This document shows, in pieces, positions 1 to 12,900 of a stretch of 64,000 nt of DNA (positions within the stretch are counted from its first letter, which is position 1; each line of letters starts with the position of its first letter). This stretch comes from Stratiolaelaps scimitus (Eukaryota > Arthropoda > Arachnida > Mesostigmata > Laelapidae): the NCBI GenBank assembly GCA_019614645.1, contig JABWDB010000009.1, positions 1,550,001 through 1,614,000 on the forward strand. The letters run 5' to 3'. The notes under the pieces are model-generated. The model did no database searches. It was not told the origin of the DNA and worked only from the letters and a program-made list of their open reading frames with translations. The position numbers and the translations under genes were made by a program.

Positions 1-3000
1 TAGGTAGTCATGAGCATTTTCCAGCATCATCCGCTGTGTTTCGAATTGGGCAGAGGGCGGGGGATTGAACTGTTGAACAAGTTACACAACTTCACAGGGT
101 CCCCCCTGTTCTCATTGAGCACATAACAAAAGTAACCGTGAAAGCTAAACGTTTTAATGCGACCACTCTCGTTCATCACGAAATGTGTTGCTAAATATGA
201 ACGGTAGTCCGAGCACCGAATGATAGCCTTTTGCGTTTCGCTAACGCATAATTTAGCGCGATATAGCACCGAGACAAAGACCCTCATCACGGCGGGGCTT
301 CCGGCCGGTCTGTACGCCTGATCCGCGCATGTGGTGGTGAAGGGCCACAAAAAACACCCACCACCCACCGCCCCCCGAAGGTGACACGAAATCGCGTGTT
401 GTCGCTATCGACATTCTCTCAGTCACTGCCGCTGGCCGTAGTCGGACCGGTGACGCTGTGAGCTGCCGGCTCTCCAAGAGGGGAGGGCCGGTTCAGCTCG
501 CCGCTCCGGTGGCTCGCATGAGATAATAGCTAGCCATAAACTAGAGACGACGGCCTTTTATTTTATGTTTATAGCTGCCGCCACGCATGTCGTTGGCGCC
601 CGCCATTAGCCTCCTGGCATAGGTGGCTAGTAGGCCACTTCGGGGGTACGGCCCGGCCCGGCCCGGCCCTGCGTACTCAAGCCGCGGCCACGGTTGGTGC
701 ACAGCGGCGCATCGTGCACAATGCGCGAAAGGCGTTAAAAAAAAATGTTTATCCTAGAAAGATGTATATGCGTATAGAAGAAGCAGTGGCAATGGGCACG
801 ATCACCAAAGATAGTTCAGCATTCGTAGCTCGCTCGAAAGCTTCGAAAGACGAGAACATTGTTGGCGTGTCGTTTTCGCCAACCGAACGCCCGGCAACCC
901 CTCCCCCCGCTCCTCTCTCCAGTCGTCGGTACTTGATGGTACACAATCATGATATCGGCAGTGATCGAAACAGCAGTTAGCCAATACGACTTGGTAGGAC
1001 TATGACGGTGATCACTGTCGACTGATGATTAATGCCACTGCTTCTATCCGAGTTACGCATCAAACTCAAGAGTTCGCCATACGCTGAGTTCAGATAAAGG
1101 GCATGAGTGTCCAATAGTTAACTTATGCTAGCAGGCACTCTGACTGTTCTTCGCGCTGGCGTTTTTACGTTGACCACTGCTGTGGTAACCTCCACCAGCA
1201 CTCCAGCTATTATTATTATTATATTAGCTAATACTGTTAATGGGAAGTTTTGCATCTCTCGCTGGAGCTTGCTAACATCGTACCGCTTCGTTCGCCGTAC
1301 TCAAGCTCTCTCTACATAGCAAATGCTATTTATCATATATAATAACTATGCAATACACAGATTTGTTGTTCGAATTCATTTCGTGGCGCATTCCTTCCCC
1401 GGTTATCCGGTTCGTTTGGACCCAACTCGATTAATTAAACATTTGGAAACTGCGCCAGCAAACACGTCTAGCACGGCGCCCAGTTTGCCCCGCCATATAT
1501 AATTATTTTCCAAGCTCAGGCACAAGGTCGACCTGACACCGATTGATTCGTTGCATCAATTCGACTCGAAGCGATCGCAACAATGGCTGTATGCTACAAA
1601 TATGATAGAGCTCGCCCTCCACCCCCGATGCCATTGACTGCCCAGATTATATTTGTAACGGCAACGTCAGTGTTCCCAACAATTGAAACAGCTTCTTGGT
1701 TCGTTTCTTTACCAGCTCTTATATCTACGTAGGGGACGCTGTGCGACCGTCAATCTACTGTGCCAGCTGTCCAGAGCACACCACCAGGGGATGCTACAGA
1801 TCCCCAACGCCACGAGGATAAAGGCATCACTTCGGCTGGGGCTGTGGTCTTTTTGACGACTGGCGGTTGGTCTCGCGAGACGCCGCTCAACGGCGTGCTC
1901 AAGAGGTGATCACAAAAGGATCGACGAATGGCGAGCCTGCAAATAGAAAAATCTGCTGGTTTCAACGGCGGTGGTAGGCAATGAGAGAACCGGTGATGAC
2001 CGGTGAATGGGTTGCCGGCGACATCGGGGCAGGCTATTGGTCTGATTCCATTAATTAAGGTGTAAATCATTTTCCTTCACACGAACAGAAGTTTATGCCA
2101 GTCACGAAATGATAATGGCAGCGAGGCAAAAGAGCGTCACCACTTATTATTGAACGGGGCTGACTTGGGGTGATGATCGCCACTCAGCGCAGATCTGCTT
2201 AGAAAGGCTCATAGCGTTGCGTGTGATAGCGGCGGCTTGGCTAGGCGATCGCTTTGTTGTGTAGTTGTAGTTAGTTAGTGATTCTTCTTAGATGTTTCAA
2301 CGGATCCTTGTGGGTTGCTGTGTATGACACCGTTACACCTCGTGACAGGGTGATAAGCAATAGGACCATGGTTGAATGTGGCATAAACTCAAGCGTTATA
2401 AAAAAAAACTGCAGTTTCGTTAGTTACTCAGTATGTTATATTGTGTTCTACCACAAACTCTGGCTAAGCGTAACGGTTCATATTTGAACTTTTGAAAAAT
2501 CTCAACACAGGGAGCGAGAGAGAGAGATTAGTTGAAAGGAAAGTTACATAGAACGAACGCTCTCAATATGTTCGCGTGCTGATTTGATCGATCATATACA
2601 ATATATACACATAGAACAATATATACTTATCAGATTTATCGAGCTGGTACGTCTGAGGTGCATGGTAATGTCTTCACATAATTCCTCTGTTGACAATTTA
2701 AGATTGTATCGATCTATCCTAGATTGGATGGTCGCATGGTGTTTACAATCTTCTCCGCTTCCATTACATATTGCTATGCGGGCCTGCTCACTAGACTATC
2801 GGTCGGCATCCTAAAGCACCGCCAAATCATCCCATAACGTACGGACGGGCAGCCTTGTGATATCTATCTAACCTGAATGCACATTGACAAATGAGCACAT
2901 TCACGTTCCCCAAAATTGGTAGCACACATATATATAAGATATATATATATATAACTGCAGGCTCACTGTGAAATAAATATCAATATGAGCGCAGGTCTTT

Positions 3001-5300
3001 TTTTCTGCCTGCCAATGTGACCACCGCTGCCTTTCCAGCTCGGTGTGGACTCACAGCATTGCGTGACACGAACATCGGCTAACGTCCAGCAACGTCCGAA
3101 CAGCGAAGCTATCAATAATATCGGCTTGCTCCATTTCCCCTTGTTGCCTATCTTTTTTGCCAGCTATGCCATCATCCCTCAGGGGGAACTAGATCCCTCA
3201 AGCTTTTCCCGCTGTTCTTGAGCTTCCCACCGCGGCCGTGGGCTGCGGTCGTTCGTACCGCTGCTCCCTGCTCTCCCCATTTGTGAGCTGGGGTTTGGTT
3301 GTTCTCCCGTCACCGCGCTACCAATGTATAGTGATTGTGTCTTTCTCTATCATCGAAAGCCTCGTTGTCTATTGGACGAGAGACCTAGTCCTCCACCCCT
3401 CGATTGTGGCCTCTCTACCCACTAATTACTACTACTACGTAATCGTCGGTAGCTCTGCAGTTAGCTGTTGTGAGTCGGTGTTGGTTGATGCTGGCGGTGT
3501 GCATCTGTGGTTAGTGTTTATCGCTATCTTTGATTCCCACCCCCTGTTGACGATGATCCTCCGCCTGTGCTCGACTGCTTCGGTTGCTTCGACGGTTTGG
3601 GATAATGTTCCGTTGAAGGCAGTCCGCCAAGCAAAACTTGGTTGTGGTAAATGCTATTCGCGTATCGAAGGAGTCCAGTCGATCACGCTTGTTCGCCCTG
3701 ATGATTAGGACTGCTTTTTTTTGTCCGTTGCTATAATCAAGTAGCTACGTAGCATACACGATGCCTTGTCAGTTCTGTTCGATAACATCTGCTGTTTTTT
3801 TTCTTCAACGTCGTGCGAATTTGATTAACGTCTAAATGCTAATGTGGATGATGTAATGTATGTCATAAGTAAGCGGTTGCCCACAATTAAAACAAGCACC
3901 CCTTCATAGCATCACCCACTATGTCAATATTAGCTATAGGGGTCAGTGAGTTCATGATATGCAAACTCCGAAATACATCCTTTCCTCTGTGCGTGAGGTC
4001 CCTATCTATCCATCGATGAAAATGGCAGAGGAACCCCATAGCGGCCGCTATCAGCGGGGGAAGCTCAGCAAAGGCGACTTGGTCCTTGGCTTGGGTGCCT
4101 ATTTATAATGTGTTTTTCCTGTTTCCACCATCGTCACGTCATTACAGCGGAACGTGACACGGTGACAAATGGTGGCAAGGAGCACGTTTACCATCAAACC
4201 TGACCAACGGACACCAACCAGACAGCGACGCAGTGCATCCAGACAGAAGAGACACTGAGAGAGGGAGAGAGAGAAAGTGCACTGCCCCCATCTATTGCTC
4301 TCTCTCTCTGCGTTCGATACCTTCAAACGGCGAAAAGGCACTCGGAAGGCCGAGATAGGCGAAGAAGGCCGCGGGCGTGGCCTGCTGCGGGGTGCTGGCC
4401 AGCCTGGCAACTATGTCGCTAGATCAGCATTTGGCTCGACGTAAATCTTCACAGCAGAATGCACTCGAAGGAAGAATGGGGGTAAAAGCAGACGACTGCT
4501 ATGAGCAAGGCGTTCCTTCCAATAGATCCTCTCAGCTTCTTGAACTGTGACCCGTAGCAAAGTGTAAGAATGATATGTATATATTCGTTTTTTATCTGAA
4601 GTTATCTGAAATTATGTTGCCGGCAGCTGATTGATAGAGCACCTTGCAAAGCGGCGGGATGCGCGACTGGGACCGCACCGATTTGCAGGTTCCCTGTGTG
4701 ATTCGAACCGGAGCCGATAGCTTCAAGTGCACGGCACTTACACCCTTCATACCGTATCGGTGGAACAATTACTAGAACTGGTCAAGTTCACATAATTAAA
4801 ATTGGCGTTCGTTTGCTTCTGGAAGGCCGCTAGACACTTCTTCCATGAGGCACCTCTCTGTACGCATCCGAATAATATTATTACTGAGAATGTCGAGAGG
4901 GCAATCCACGCCACGTATCCCCACGGAGGATAGATGAGAGCCTTATGTGCGTACCCGTTCCGTGTCGAGAGAAATCAAGTGTTTCCTCAAACTTCATTTA
5001 ATTGCATATAGCATGAGCACCATCGAGACTCCATTCGAACTTAGCGTTCGCATTTTGAAAATGCATACTTGATTAATGCCTCTACAGAGGGTGAAGTTGT
5101 CTAGAAGTTTGCGTACCGCGAATAATCAATGACAACAGAGATTGGCCAAGGGCGTTACTAACAATATTGAGTTGTTTTGTCGTGGCCACTGTGCGCCCAA
5201 GACGATTCGTAAAAAACATTAGCGGTGCGCTTCAGGTTGTGAAGGTGCAAAGAAATGGCGTACGGTGAATACTTATACAGTCATCACAGCACTGAAAAAC
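1..5300. other. No recognised gene; mostly unique sequence
   Basis: I see no recognisable gene, RNA or mobile element here. The longest open frame is 3238-3708 on the plus strand (156 codons). It has no domain I recognise and is Cys/Val/Ser-rich in the way of a chance frame. Small simple-sequence patches are present: a CCCGG-type run near 650-670, an ATT run near 1208-1222 and an interrupted TA run at 2927-2953. A minus-strand B-box-like string at about 4700-4712 lacks a matching T stem and an A box. Confidence 0.5.
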
Positions 5301-5320
5301 GTTATTTTACTATTCGATTC

Positions 5321-5796
5321 TATATATATATATCATTTAGCAATTGGAAAACATGTTGTATGTCTCACTCTTTAAGTTGTTAGACATGGTTCACATTATA
5401 TATATATATAATATTATACATATATATATTTTTTTTTTGTAATAACTTATTGATATATTTACAAGTGAGTATCGTACTAATTTGCGCGGGTTTTTTGCAG
5501 TAATATCGTCACTAATATATATATATACGTATGCATAACAGAACAAAGCCTTAAAATTCGCGTTATCCGACGGAGTGTTAGTATTGACGTACCTCCACCT
5601 TGCATCGACAGAACAAGGAACAAATAGTGTAAATGGCTAGGTTCCAATGGAAATGCAACCTCTCCTCCGCGAAGTCTCGTCCCCAAGAATGAATGGACTC
5701 CTAATGAGCACTCTCGCCAAGGTCAAGTTGACTATCAAAAAGGAAATAAAAGGGCCATATATATATACATATATATATATATATACATAGATATAT
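5321..5796. repeat. Cluster of AT-rich microsatellites
   Basis: Four short (TA)n or interrupted TA/CA runs lie within about 475 bp (near 5321-5333, 5397-5430, 5515-5527 and 5758-5796), with AT-rich sequence between them. The last run is interrupted by CA steps. Minus-strand open frames crossing the runs translate to Tyr/Ile/Val alternations and are artefacts of the microsatellite. Confidence 0.85.
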
Positions 5797-7162
5797 GTGG
5801 AACAGAAAACCAGACGAGACAAGGTCATCAGGTCGAGAAGACAGTTCATTTGAGGAGGCCATTTACGGCTCAGTTTGTAATTCATTCGTTCTCTTCCCGT
5901 TCTCAAAAGGTCTCCTAATGAGCAGCCAACCATATTAAGTAACATGTCTCGTGCTCGAGACATCGGCTGAATATCAATGGAAGCTGTCTAGTCGGTCATC
6001 AACCTCAATGCAAGCTAAACGACACACAAGTCCAGGTAGTAGCTGCGACATCCTACATATTGGGTATTATGTACAACGGATATGTTCGTTAAAGTGCTTG
6101 CACTCAACCCAAAACGTAGTACTGTTTCAGTCCGTCATGACCGCAAATGTGGCCACATCTAAACTGCCTCTGCATATTGTCTTGCGTGAATCGGTAGTAA
6201 ACCACAATACCGTTAAGAGAAAACGTGTCGGAAGGCCGCGTGCGCCTAGGATCCATAAGTAAATCACAATGGCAGAACAGCTCAATGTATGCAAGGTTGC
6301 GGACTACTCACGAGAGATCAAATGTTTACCTCCGGTGTCGGAAACCTTTGGTGGTTCGGGTCCACTTCCGTGGGACTTACCGCGAAAGATGGACTGCAAA
6401 CGAGTACTGGCGACAGAAGTAGATTGAGATAGACCCTTATAGACCCTTCGGTTCGCGCTATTTTTTGAATGCCGTCTACTTTCAGTTATAGCACATCACA
6501 GCTAATTGACGTCGCGTTGCACTGGGATCTGCAAAGAGAGGAATTCTCGAGCGAGTAAACCAGCAGGCAATTTATATGTAGCTGATTGCCTATAGTGATC
6601 TGTCGATAACATTTGGGCTCGAGCTTTGCTTGTATCAGCGAACCTTCTCTGTGCTCCCTCGCTTGCTTTCACCTTTTAACCTCGATATCAGCCTAAGGAC
6701 GATTTCATTCTATTTATATAACATTCTACGTATCTCACCATCTCTGTCTGTTGAAGTGAAGAAAAGTAAATACTACTAAGCTCACAGAACTAGGGACTAC
6801 ATCGACGGTGTCGGCGGATAAGGGAGCCCTCCCACCGCACCTATGTATATTCCTCTTTCAGCCTTTTGGAACTTGTCGAATACAGGGGCGGGGCTATTGG
6901 CATGCCGCATGGTCGGCTTCACACGCGTGGAGCACGCTCTAAGCGGAGCTTAGAGATGGGTCATAGATACGTATTCATCAGCCCCGAGCAAGCAATGCAA
7001 TGTCGTGCCGTATCAGCCGATCGCCATGCGACTTCGGTGCCATGCACGTATCTATCATGCATGGAAGTTCTCACACGGGAGAACTCTACTCTCGCGCACT
7101 TTCTGCGCCATATCGATCCCACCTCCGTCTATCTCTCTCACTCTCTTTGAGATCCATTACAA

Positions 7163-7453
7163 GTGCAACAAGCTGCAGTAGCCGAGGCACTCGAACTGCA
7201 ACAGCAACGGCAAGAGAACGTACAAGCGAGAACAGCAGCCGTAACATCGCGAACAGCAGCAGCTAGTGACAGCCGCATCATGACCATAAGGGAGCACCAT
7301 CCTGGCAATGTTGCATTGTTTGCAGCGGCACCCGTTATCGTTGCTGATAATGCCGATGTCGTTTCCTTGAACGCGCTAAAGGCTCGTCCTTCTCTCCACT
7401 ACACGAGCGGATTATCTTCTGCATTATATAATAATGTGCATTCATTCTGCTAA
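7163..7453 (+). CDS. Possible Q/A-rich coding exon, unknown product
   Basis: This open frame starts in a segment rich in Gln, Ala and Glu (residues 1-40, CAG/CAA-type codons) and continues into a less biased stretch with hydrophobic residues. A pyrimidine-rich tract precedes it at 7110-7148, followed by an AG at about 7160, so a splice acceptor is possible and the ATG need not be a true start. Q/A-rich tracts are common in arthropod regulatory proteins, but I see no DNA-binding domain or other recognisable motif. An overlapping frame is also open, and a chance ORF over a CAG-rich patch is equally possible. Confidence 0.2.
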   Translation: MQQAAVAEALELQQQRQENVQARTAAVTSRTAAASDSRIMTIREHHPGNVALFAAAPVIVADNADVVSLNALKARPSLHYTSGLSSALYNNVHSFC

Positions 7454-7984
7454 TTAGCACCGGGCCTGTGGCACATTAGCGACGTGTTAATTGACATGAA
7501 TCGAGCAACTGGGTTGGCGCATGCTATTGGCTATATCAACAGCTCACACAGATGCCATATCAACAGCTCATGCGAAACTGTGCGGTTTTGTTTCTGTACA
7601 TTGATTGCAGGGGCCAGTCAGACAGCCTTGTTATTTTCTACCGTAACCATGATATATGTCATCTTTAACAAAGGGGTCACACGGGTGAATGTTTTACACA
7701 CGAACGCACTCCAGCTCTGAATATGCGCTGACAGTATTATAACCCAGTTCCCTCATGGGCTTGTTATTATTTACCACACACGAAACGTTCATGACCACTT
7801 TGATATTGATTAGGGACTACTCTTTGTTCCACTACAATATCTGAATAATATCTATGTATCCAGTAAAGGTGAAGCTAATTAATCTCAATTTCATCATTAC
7901 ATACCAGTGGTTGTTGTGGTTGTCACAACACAGAGAATAACAAAGTGTGCAGGTGTATATTACATAATATCGTGTGAATAATTG

Positions 7985-7987
<3 letters not shown>

Positions 7988-8020
<33 letters not shown>
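7988..8020. repeat. (TA)n microsatellite
   Basis: Uninterrupted TA dinucleotide run of about 33 bp in an AT-rich surround. Confidence 0.95.
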
Positions 8021-8023
<3 letters not shown>

Positions 8024-8280
8024 ACATCCATTTATTAATAAACGTGTTCCTAAAATGAGCTTCTTGGGTCTGGCAAAATTCTATTAGAAAGCTACTTACA
8101 TGTTCAAATGTCTATCGACGGTCAATCCATAACACAGTCAGAAGGTCCGCAGTCGGAGGCTGGCTCAGCATTCCTAGCTTCTTCGTCGGTCGAGACCGAT
8201 TCAAACTGCGAGTCCCTTTCCCGTATTCGCAACTTTGGGAGATTCGTCCTCTCGTTACACAGCGGGGGGTCTCGGACCAG

Positions 8281-8299
8281 TCGCCAGAGCCTCTGGCGA
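8281..8299. repeat. Perfect short palindrome
   Basis: A 9-bp arm (TCGCCAGAG) is followed after one base by its exact reverse complement. It lies inside overlapping chance ORFs on both strands. A small hairpin of this kind could occur by chance and no function is implied. Confidence 0.7.
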
Positions 8300-8631
8300 T
8301 CCCTCCCGGAAAATGGTGCGACTGAGCCGGGCATGGATTATTTCGCGTTTGCACAAGGTGCAGTACTTTCGGAGGAAGTCGCTCATTAATTTCTCGATCT
8401 AGGATTTTTCAGAGTAAGCCTGCCGCTTCGAGTAGTGAAGGTAGGTAGCTGGAGCAGGCGTGCGTTCCTCACCAGAGCCCAACATCTGCAACAATCGACA
8501 TTCGGCATGAAGCTCGATGTATGCATGCTTGTGGTTGCGTCCAGCCATCTTCGCTTCGACGTGGATAGCTGCGACAGCTGACTGAATATCAGACCCTAGA
8601 GGATCTCTCATTTTTTTTGTTCAGCGAGACG

Positions 8632-8750
8632 GTGTTACGAGCGCTTGCGGTTCGTATTGTGGGACGTGCTCGTCCGTGCTAGTCGGCCCCAACCTGCGAG
8701 GTCCATGTCGACAGTTGAAGCGACCATTGACAGTCGGATGCTCGTAACAC
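8632..8750. repeat. 11-bp perfect inverted repeat, 97-bp spacer
   Basis: The arm GTGTTACGAGC at 8632-8642 has an exact reverse complement at 8740-8750. The enclosed 97 bp shows no coding signal. The arrangement resembles the ends of a tiny MITE, but no target-site duplication is visible next to the arms, so this is recorded as an inverted repeat only. Confidence 0.6.
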
Positions 8751-9028
8751 GTGCGTGTCAATTTGAGGAGTCCTGCTGACACCGCACTTGCTTGGTGCCA
8801 AAGGGACGTTTCGCCTCATTGATTATGCGCGTGTTTTATACGAGCTTACTTTATAGTTTGGCAATCAATATTGCCGAACGGTCAGATCCAGCTAGCGGTG
8901 CAGTGATAAGACATGATTGTTGTATAATAAACTGGACGAGCTGACAAACACAAAAGTGTTTCACAGGCCGATCAAACAAGCGTTTTTCAAGACTAAATAT
9001 ACTCGCCTATTTATACCCTATAGGTTAA

Positions 9029-9280
9029 CTATACCTCCCCGGATATAAACTGTATTCCCTTTATTCTTGCTTCCGAGATGTTTGGCTGTAAAGATACGAA
9101 ACTGATTATTTGTTCAGTCCGTTCATAATTCACCTTAATATTTGCCAGCCCAACAAAGGTCACCATCTTGACATTTACAAATTCATTATCATATCCGTCC
9201 GAAAAGTATGAGCGCATTTCTTTCAGGTTCCACGGGCCACGCTCGGGATTTCTTCTGGCGAAGTCTTTCATTGCGAGCAC
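9029..9280 (-). CDS. Protein-like ORF or exon, unknown product
   Basis: This 83-codon minus-strand frame has a more natural protein composition than its neighbours: a charged N-terminal third (Lys/Arg/Glu/Asn around residues 4-30), then alternating hydrophobic and polar segments, and no low-complexity stretch. I do not recognise a family. The ATG at 9280 is the first in the frame, but the segment could equally be an internal exon, because the sequence before the stop contains a GGTATAGT that could act as a donor. There is no signal peptide or membrane segment. It could be a fragment of a decayed gene or transposon, or chance. Confidence 0.25.
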   Translation of the reverse strand: MLAMKDFARRNPERGPWNLKEMRSYFSDGYDNEFVNVKMVTFVGLANIKVNYERTEQIISFVSLQPNISEARIKGIQFISGEV

Positions 9281-9427
9281 AGACTCAACGAGGTCACGTC
9301 ACCTCAAGCATGGTAGTCCTTCGGAAGAATGAGTCAGCCGATATCGGATCACGTTACCCTGAGATGTGTGGCTTGTAAAGGTTTGCCCATCCGATCTATG
9401 TACATATGTTCGGCTTGATTACGTCGA

Positions 9428-9490
9428 CAGAAAATCAGACCGTACGGGTATCTATAGTAGTAATAATAATGCAGTTACGGAGGTGCAGTG
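9428..9490 (+). repeat. 63-bp direct repeat, copy 1
   Basis: This segment is repeated at 9914-9976 with about four mismatches by eye. It contains a TAATAATAAT core. Similarity stops abruptly on both sides, and the two copies bracket 423 bp. Possible readings are a remnant of a local duplication or short terminal direct repeats of an unrecognised element. Confidence 0.85.
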
Positions 9491-9913
9491 CGCGAAGGGC
9501 CACTTGGCGGTGGTGTTGCGGCCGCTGCTTCTGCTGTACTCGATGCGACCCGCGGTTTCCGAGGCTCTAAATGGGCATTGTACATACGCCATCCCCATAG
9601 TGCAAATGTTACAATAGTCTGTAATAGCCTCGTATTTGGTCAAATGAAACATTATCCTGTGAAAATAAAACACGTATACGATACACAAACTGTCCAGGAG
9701 TGCTGTCTGGCTCTCATCCAGCCGGCGCCGATGCCACCGGTGTTGGCTGGACAAACGCCAAAAGTAGGTTTAGAGTTCGAACACGTGCTGGCTCCAGTTA
9801 TAAGCGAATTGATCTAGTTTTCACTGCGAACCTTTATATTCCTGACTATAGACACACGTATTGATCGGACTGTAATCCAAATGGTTCCACCCCAATCCCC
9901 GTTCTATTATAGT

Positions 9914-9976
9914 CAGAAAATCAGACCATACGGGTATCAATAGCAGTAATAATAATGCAGTTACGTAGGTGCAGTG
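9914..9976 (+). repeat. 63-bp direct repeat, copy 2
   Basis: Second copy of the 9428-9490 repeat, same orientation, start-to-start distance 486 bp. The differences are single-base substitutions. Flanking sequence is unrelated to that of copy 1. Confidence 0.85.
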
Positions 9977-12900
9977 TTATATTTATATTGCAGTCAATCT
10001 AGTGGAGTTGATTATTTGTTCATCCTTTGTCAAGCCCTATCAGACACTTTTGGTAATTTCCTTAAGATAAGTTCCCCCTTAATTTGCGTCAATTCCTTAA
10101 CACGACCCTGAGGGACTTCGTTGTTAAACCATATTGCTGTCGGACGGTTGTTGGCAGGGCGACGCCTCCCTCAGCTAAGTTTGTTTCTCTCATTTCATTA
10201 ATCGAGCACATTATGTGAAAGATACACGGAAGCAACTCGACTCAACGAACTCGACGCGAGAAGTCGATTTTGTTGTTGGTACAGAATATGCTTTGGTGTA
10301 TATTATTCGTCGCCATCACTTGAGCAGAGACCTTGTGTCTTCGCTATCTTACCGCTGCGATAGAGAGCGGGCGGTGGGGCAAAAACCTAGGACTCAGGAG
10401 CGACTCGAAGGAGAATGAGGACTCCCAGGGCTCCTGGGGAAATAAGAGCAGGGATGCTTTACGCTCATCATGGTGAGGTACAGCTATTTCTGACGACTCC
10501 GATCAGCCGGAACGCAAGCCCGACCCCGAGCAAGTATCCTGGATGAGCGTCCGAAGGTCATGCCTTTGCTGCTGCTTTCGCTGCAGCTACAGCCGTAACT
10601 GCCCTCTGGGGTCCTCGTCCCACTTCCAAGCAGACAACACCTGAAGGTATAATGACCGCATTCGACAACCGAGGGGACCGTGTCGCGTGGCCACTAAAAT
10701 CAACGCAAACAACTGGAAAACATCGGACGTTGTGGATACTGTGCTATGGCAGAGGATAGGACATGGCGAGTGACGCCGTATATGAGTTTCTGTCGGCTGT
10801 TCCCACAGGAAGCAAGCTGCTTGCGTAGAACGTAACGACCACGGCAGGTTTTGCAGCACGATGGTGGAACAGGTCCTGTCCCATCTGCCAAGTTTGCCCC
10901 CTGAGGTTCAGCAGCGGTGACGCGGCCGCTTGCCGTTCTGGTGGATCAGATTTGGCATATTGGCGTATTGACACCAATGGTGAAAGAACCAAAATAACCC
11001 TTAGACTCAGATAACCACGTTTACTTAAATACACTCAGCAGAACTTCGTCAGACTAAACCAAGTAAGTGTAAAACGGGCAACATAGGAGAGATTAGTCGC
11101 CCTACCTTCGATAACAGGAAAATATTATTCTACCCAAAATAGTCTTCTGATGATTGGTCTCATTCAGTGACCTCATTGCGTTGGTTCATTTTTAAGTTAC
11201 AAGGGGTCAAACCTCTCGACACTAAAATATCATAGCGCAGCCATCGAGTCTGTACGTGCTATGGTATTTGAAGATCTCGAAATGCCGAGGGGCATCGCTT
11301 TATCAACAAAAAATATCTAATTCGATTTATCTACTTCATTTCCACGTTCACCAAAACCTAGGGGCAAAATATTCGAAATCATTTCTATAAATTTTCTGTT
11401 AGTATATTTCACTTGTGCAATCTGCTGAATAGGAATTTCGCTTATGGTGTTCGCTTGTGTGTTGGGTCCAGTGCGGTTGTCACTCTGAGCCAAGCAGTAT
11501 AGCGTGAGGATGGCGCCGAGGTCTGGGAAGATCCTAGGTCGAAGGAGGAGTGCCCATACTGTCTGAAGTAACTCGCAAAGATTAGTCCAGAACCATGGCT
11601 CACCGAAGTAACATCTTCAGGGTCATATAAATATAAGCATCCATATTTAGTCCTGTTGGGACAGGAACACATGTTGATTAGCGACTCAACGACTCGGTCA
11701 CCGTGGACGACTCGGCGGATACGTAGCTGTCTCACACTCATAGTATGTACAAGTAAGTGAACATACACACATAGAGAAGCAGTCGCAGCCGAGCCTCTGT
11801 TGAACCACTCAACCAGCCACGCTCATCAATGGTTGGCTGTTTTCGAGTTCGTGAAGTGCTGCCTCTTCTAGCCGCTTACCGTTTTACACGGGACTAATTT
11901 TAGACAGAACAACAGCCACGATTCATTGGGTCTCGGAGGGCGTATAGGGCTAAGAACGGCGTTTTGAGCTGAAGCTAAATTCTCGAAGATAACGAGCGAC
12001 TAGGCAAGGGTGTCGACGAGTTGCGTCCGTCAAGAGACGATAGTAGCCCAACGGAAATCTTCACTTCTCCTTTCCATGTTTACAATATATCGTACGTATG
12101 GCATATCAAAACAACCCAAACGTCGAATATATGACATCGACTGAAACCGCTTAGAAAAAGCTATTCAGCGCAATTTCCATTAAGCGGGAACGAGCCAAGG
12201 ACAAAAAGGCGCACGTGCCTAAAGCAAGCAACGAATTCAATGCGGCCAAACAACTGTTTGTCGAATCACCGCAGCATCTTTGCGTGTTCACGACCATTTC
12301 AAGGCTTTTATTGACCCCCCCCCCGCCCCGTGCGCTGATTGAGTGCAGCGTGTGTTCAGCCCGCTCACTGGCCTCAACCATTTGCGATTCGGGATTCTCA
12401 CATCGTCTAGCGTCGTTGAAGACGATCTAACTCATGACGGTGTTACTGCAAGAACGGATGCGATCACAAGGCTAGTAATAATAATAATAATAATTAACAC
12501 TCTTTTATAATGCATCATCAATACAGCCGTTATGATAACGATCATTGATGCAAGAAACCTTGACGGACTTCCCACCGCTCGAGGCTGTAAAACTATTAGA
12601 ACGTCAAGCGATTTCTCTCGTTCAATTGGACTTGAAGTACCGTCGGCGTTGTATCATAACCGTGGCAGCGCGCTCAAACGAAATGCTCGTTGCTTATCAT
12701 TGCAGTTATCACCGTTAGCACTTGACGATTAAACGGTTGAGTCGATCAATTGTTGTAGTCTCTCTTACGAAAATGGGTTTCAAAAACCGTGCCCCGTAAA
12801 AAAAACGGTGCTCAACAAATTAATAGTCACTTGTCCAGGGGGCAATTACCTGAAGTGAATCGATTACCCCTCGAGATTACACTGCGGTCTGAAGTAAGAC

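Noticed and set aside
4640..4720. Possible tRNA gene or SINE head (GGTTCGAATC on the minus strand)
   Set aside because: Only a B-box-like string is present; no A box at the right distance, and T and anticodon stems do not pair.
10080..10110. TTTGCGTCAATTCCTTAAC resembles a universal small-subunit rRNA signature
   Set aside because: The match is short and neither side continues into conserved rRNA sequence, so it is treated as coincidence.
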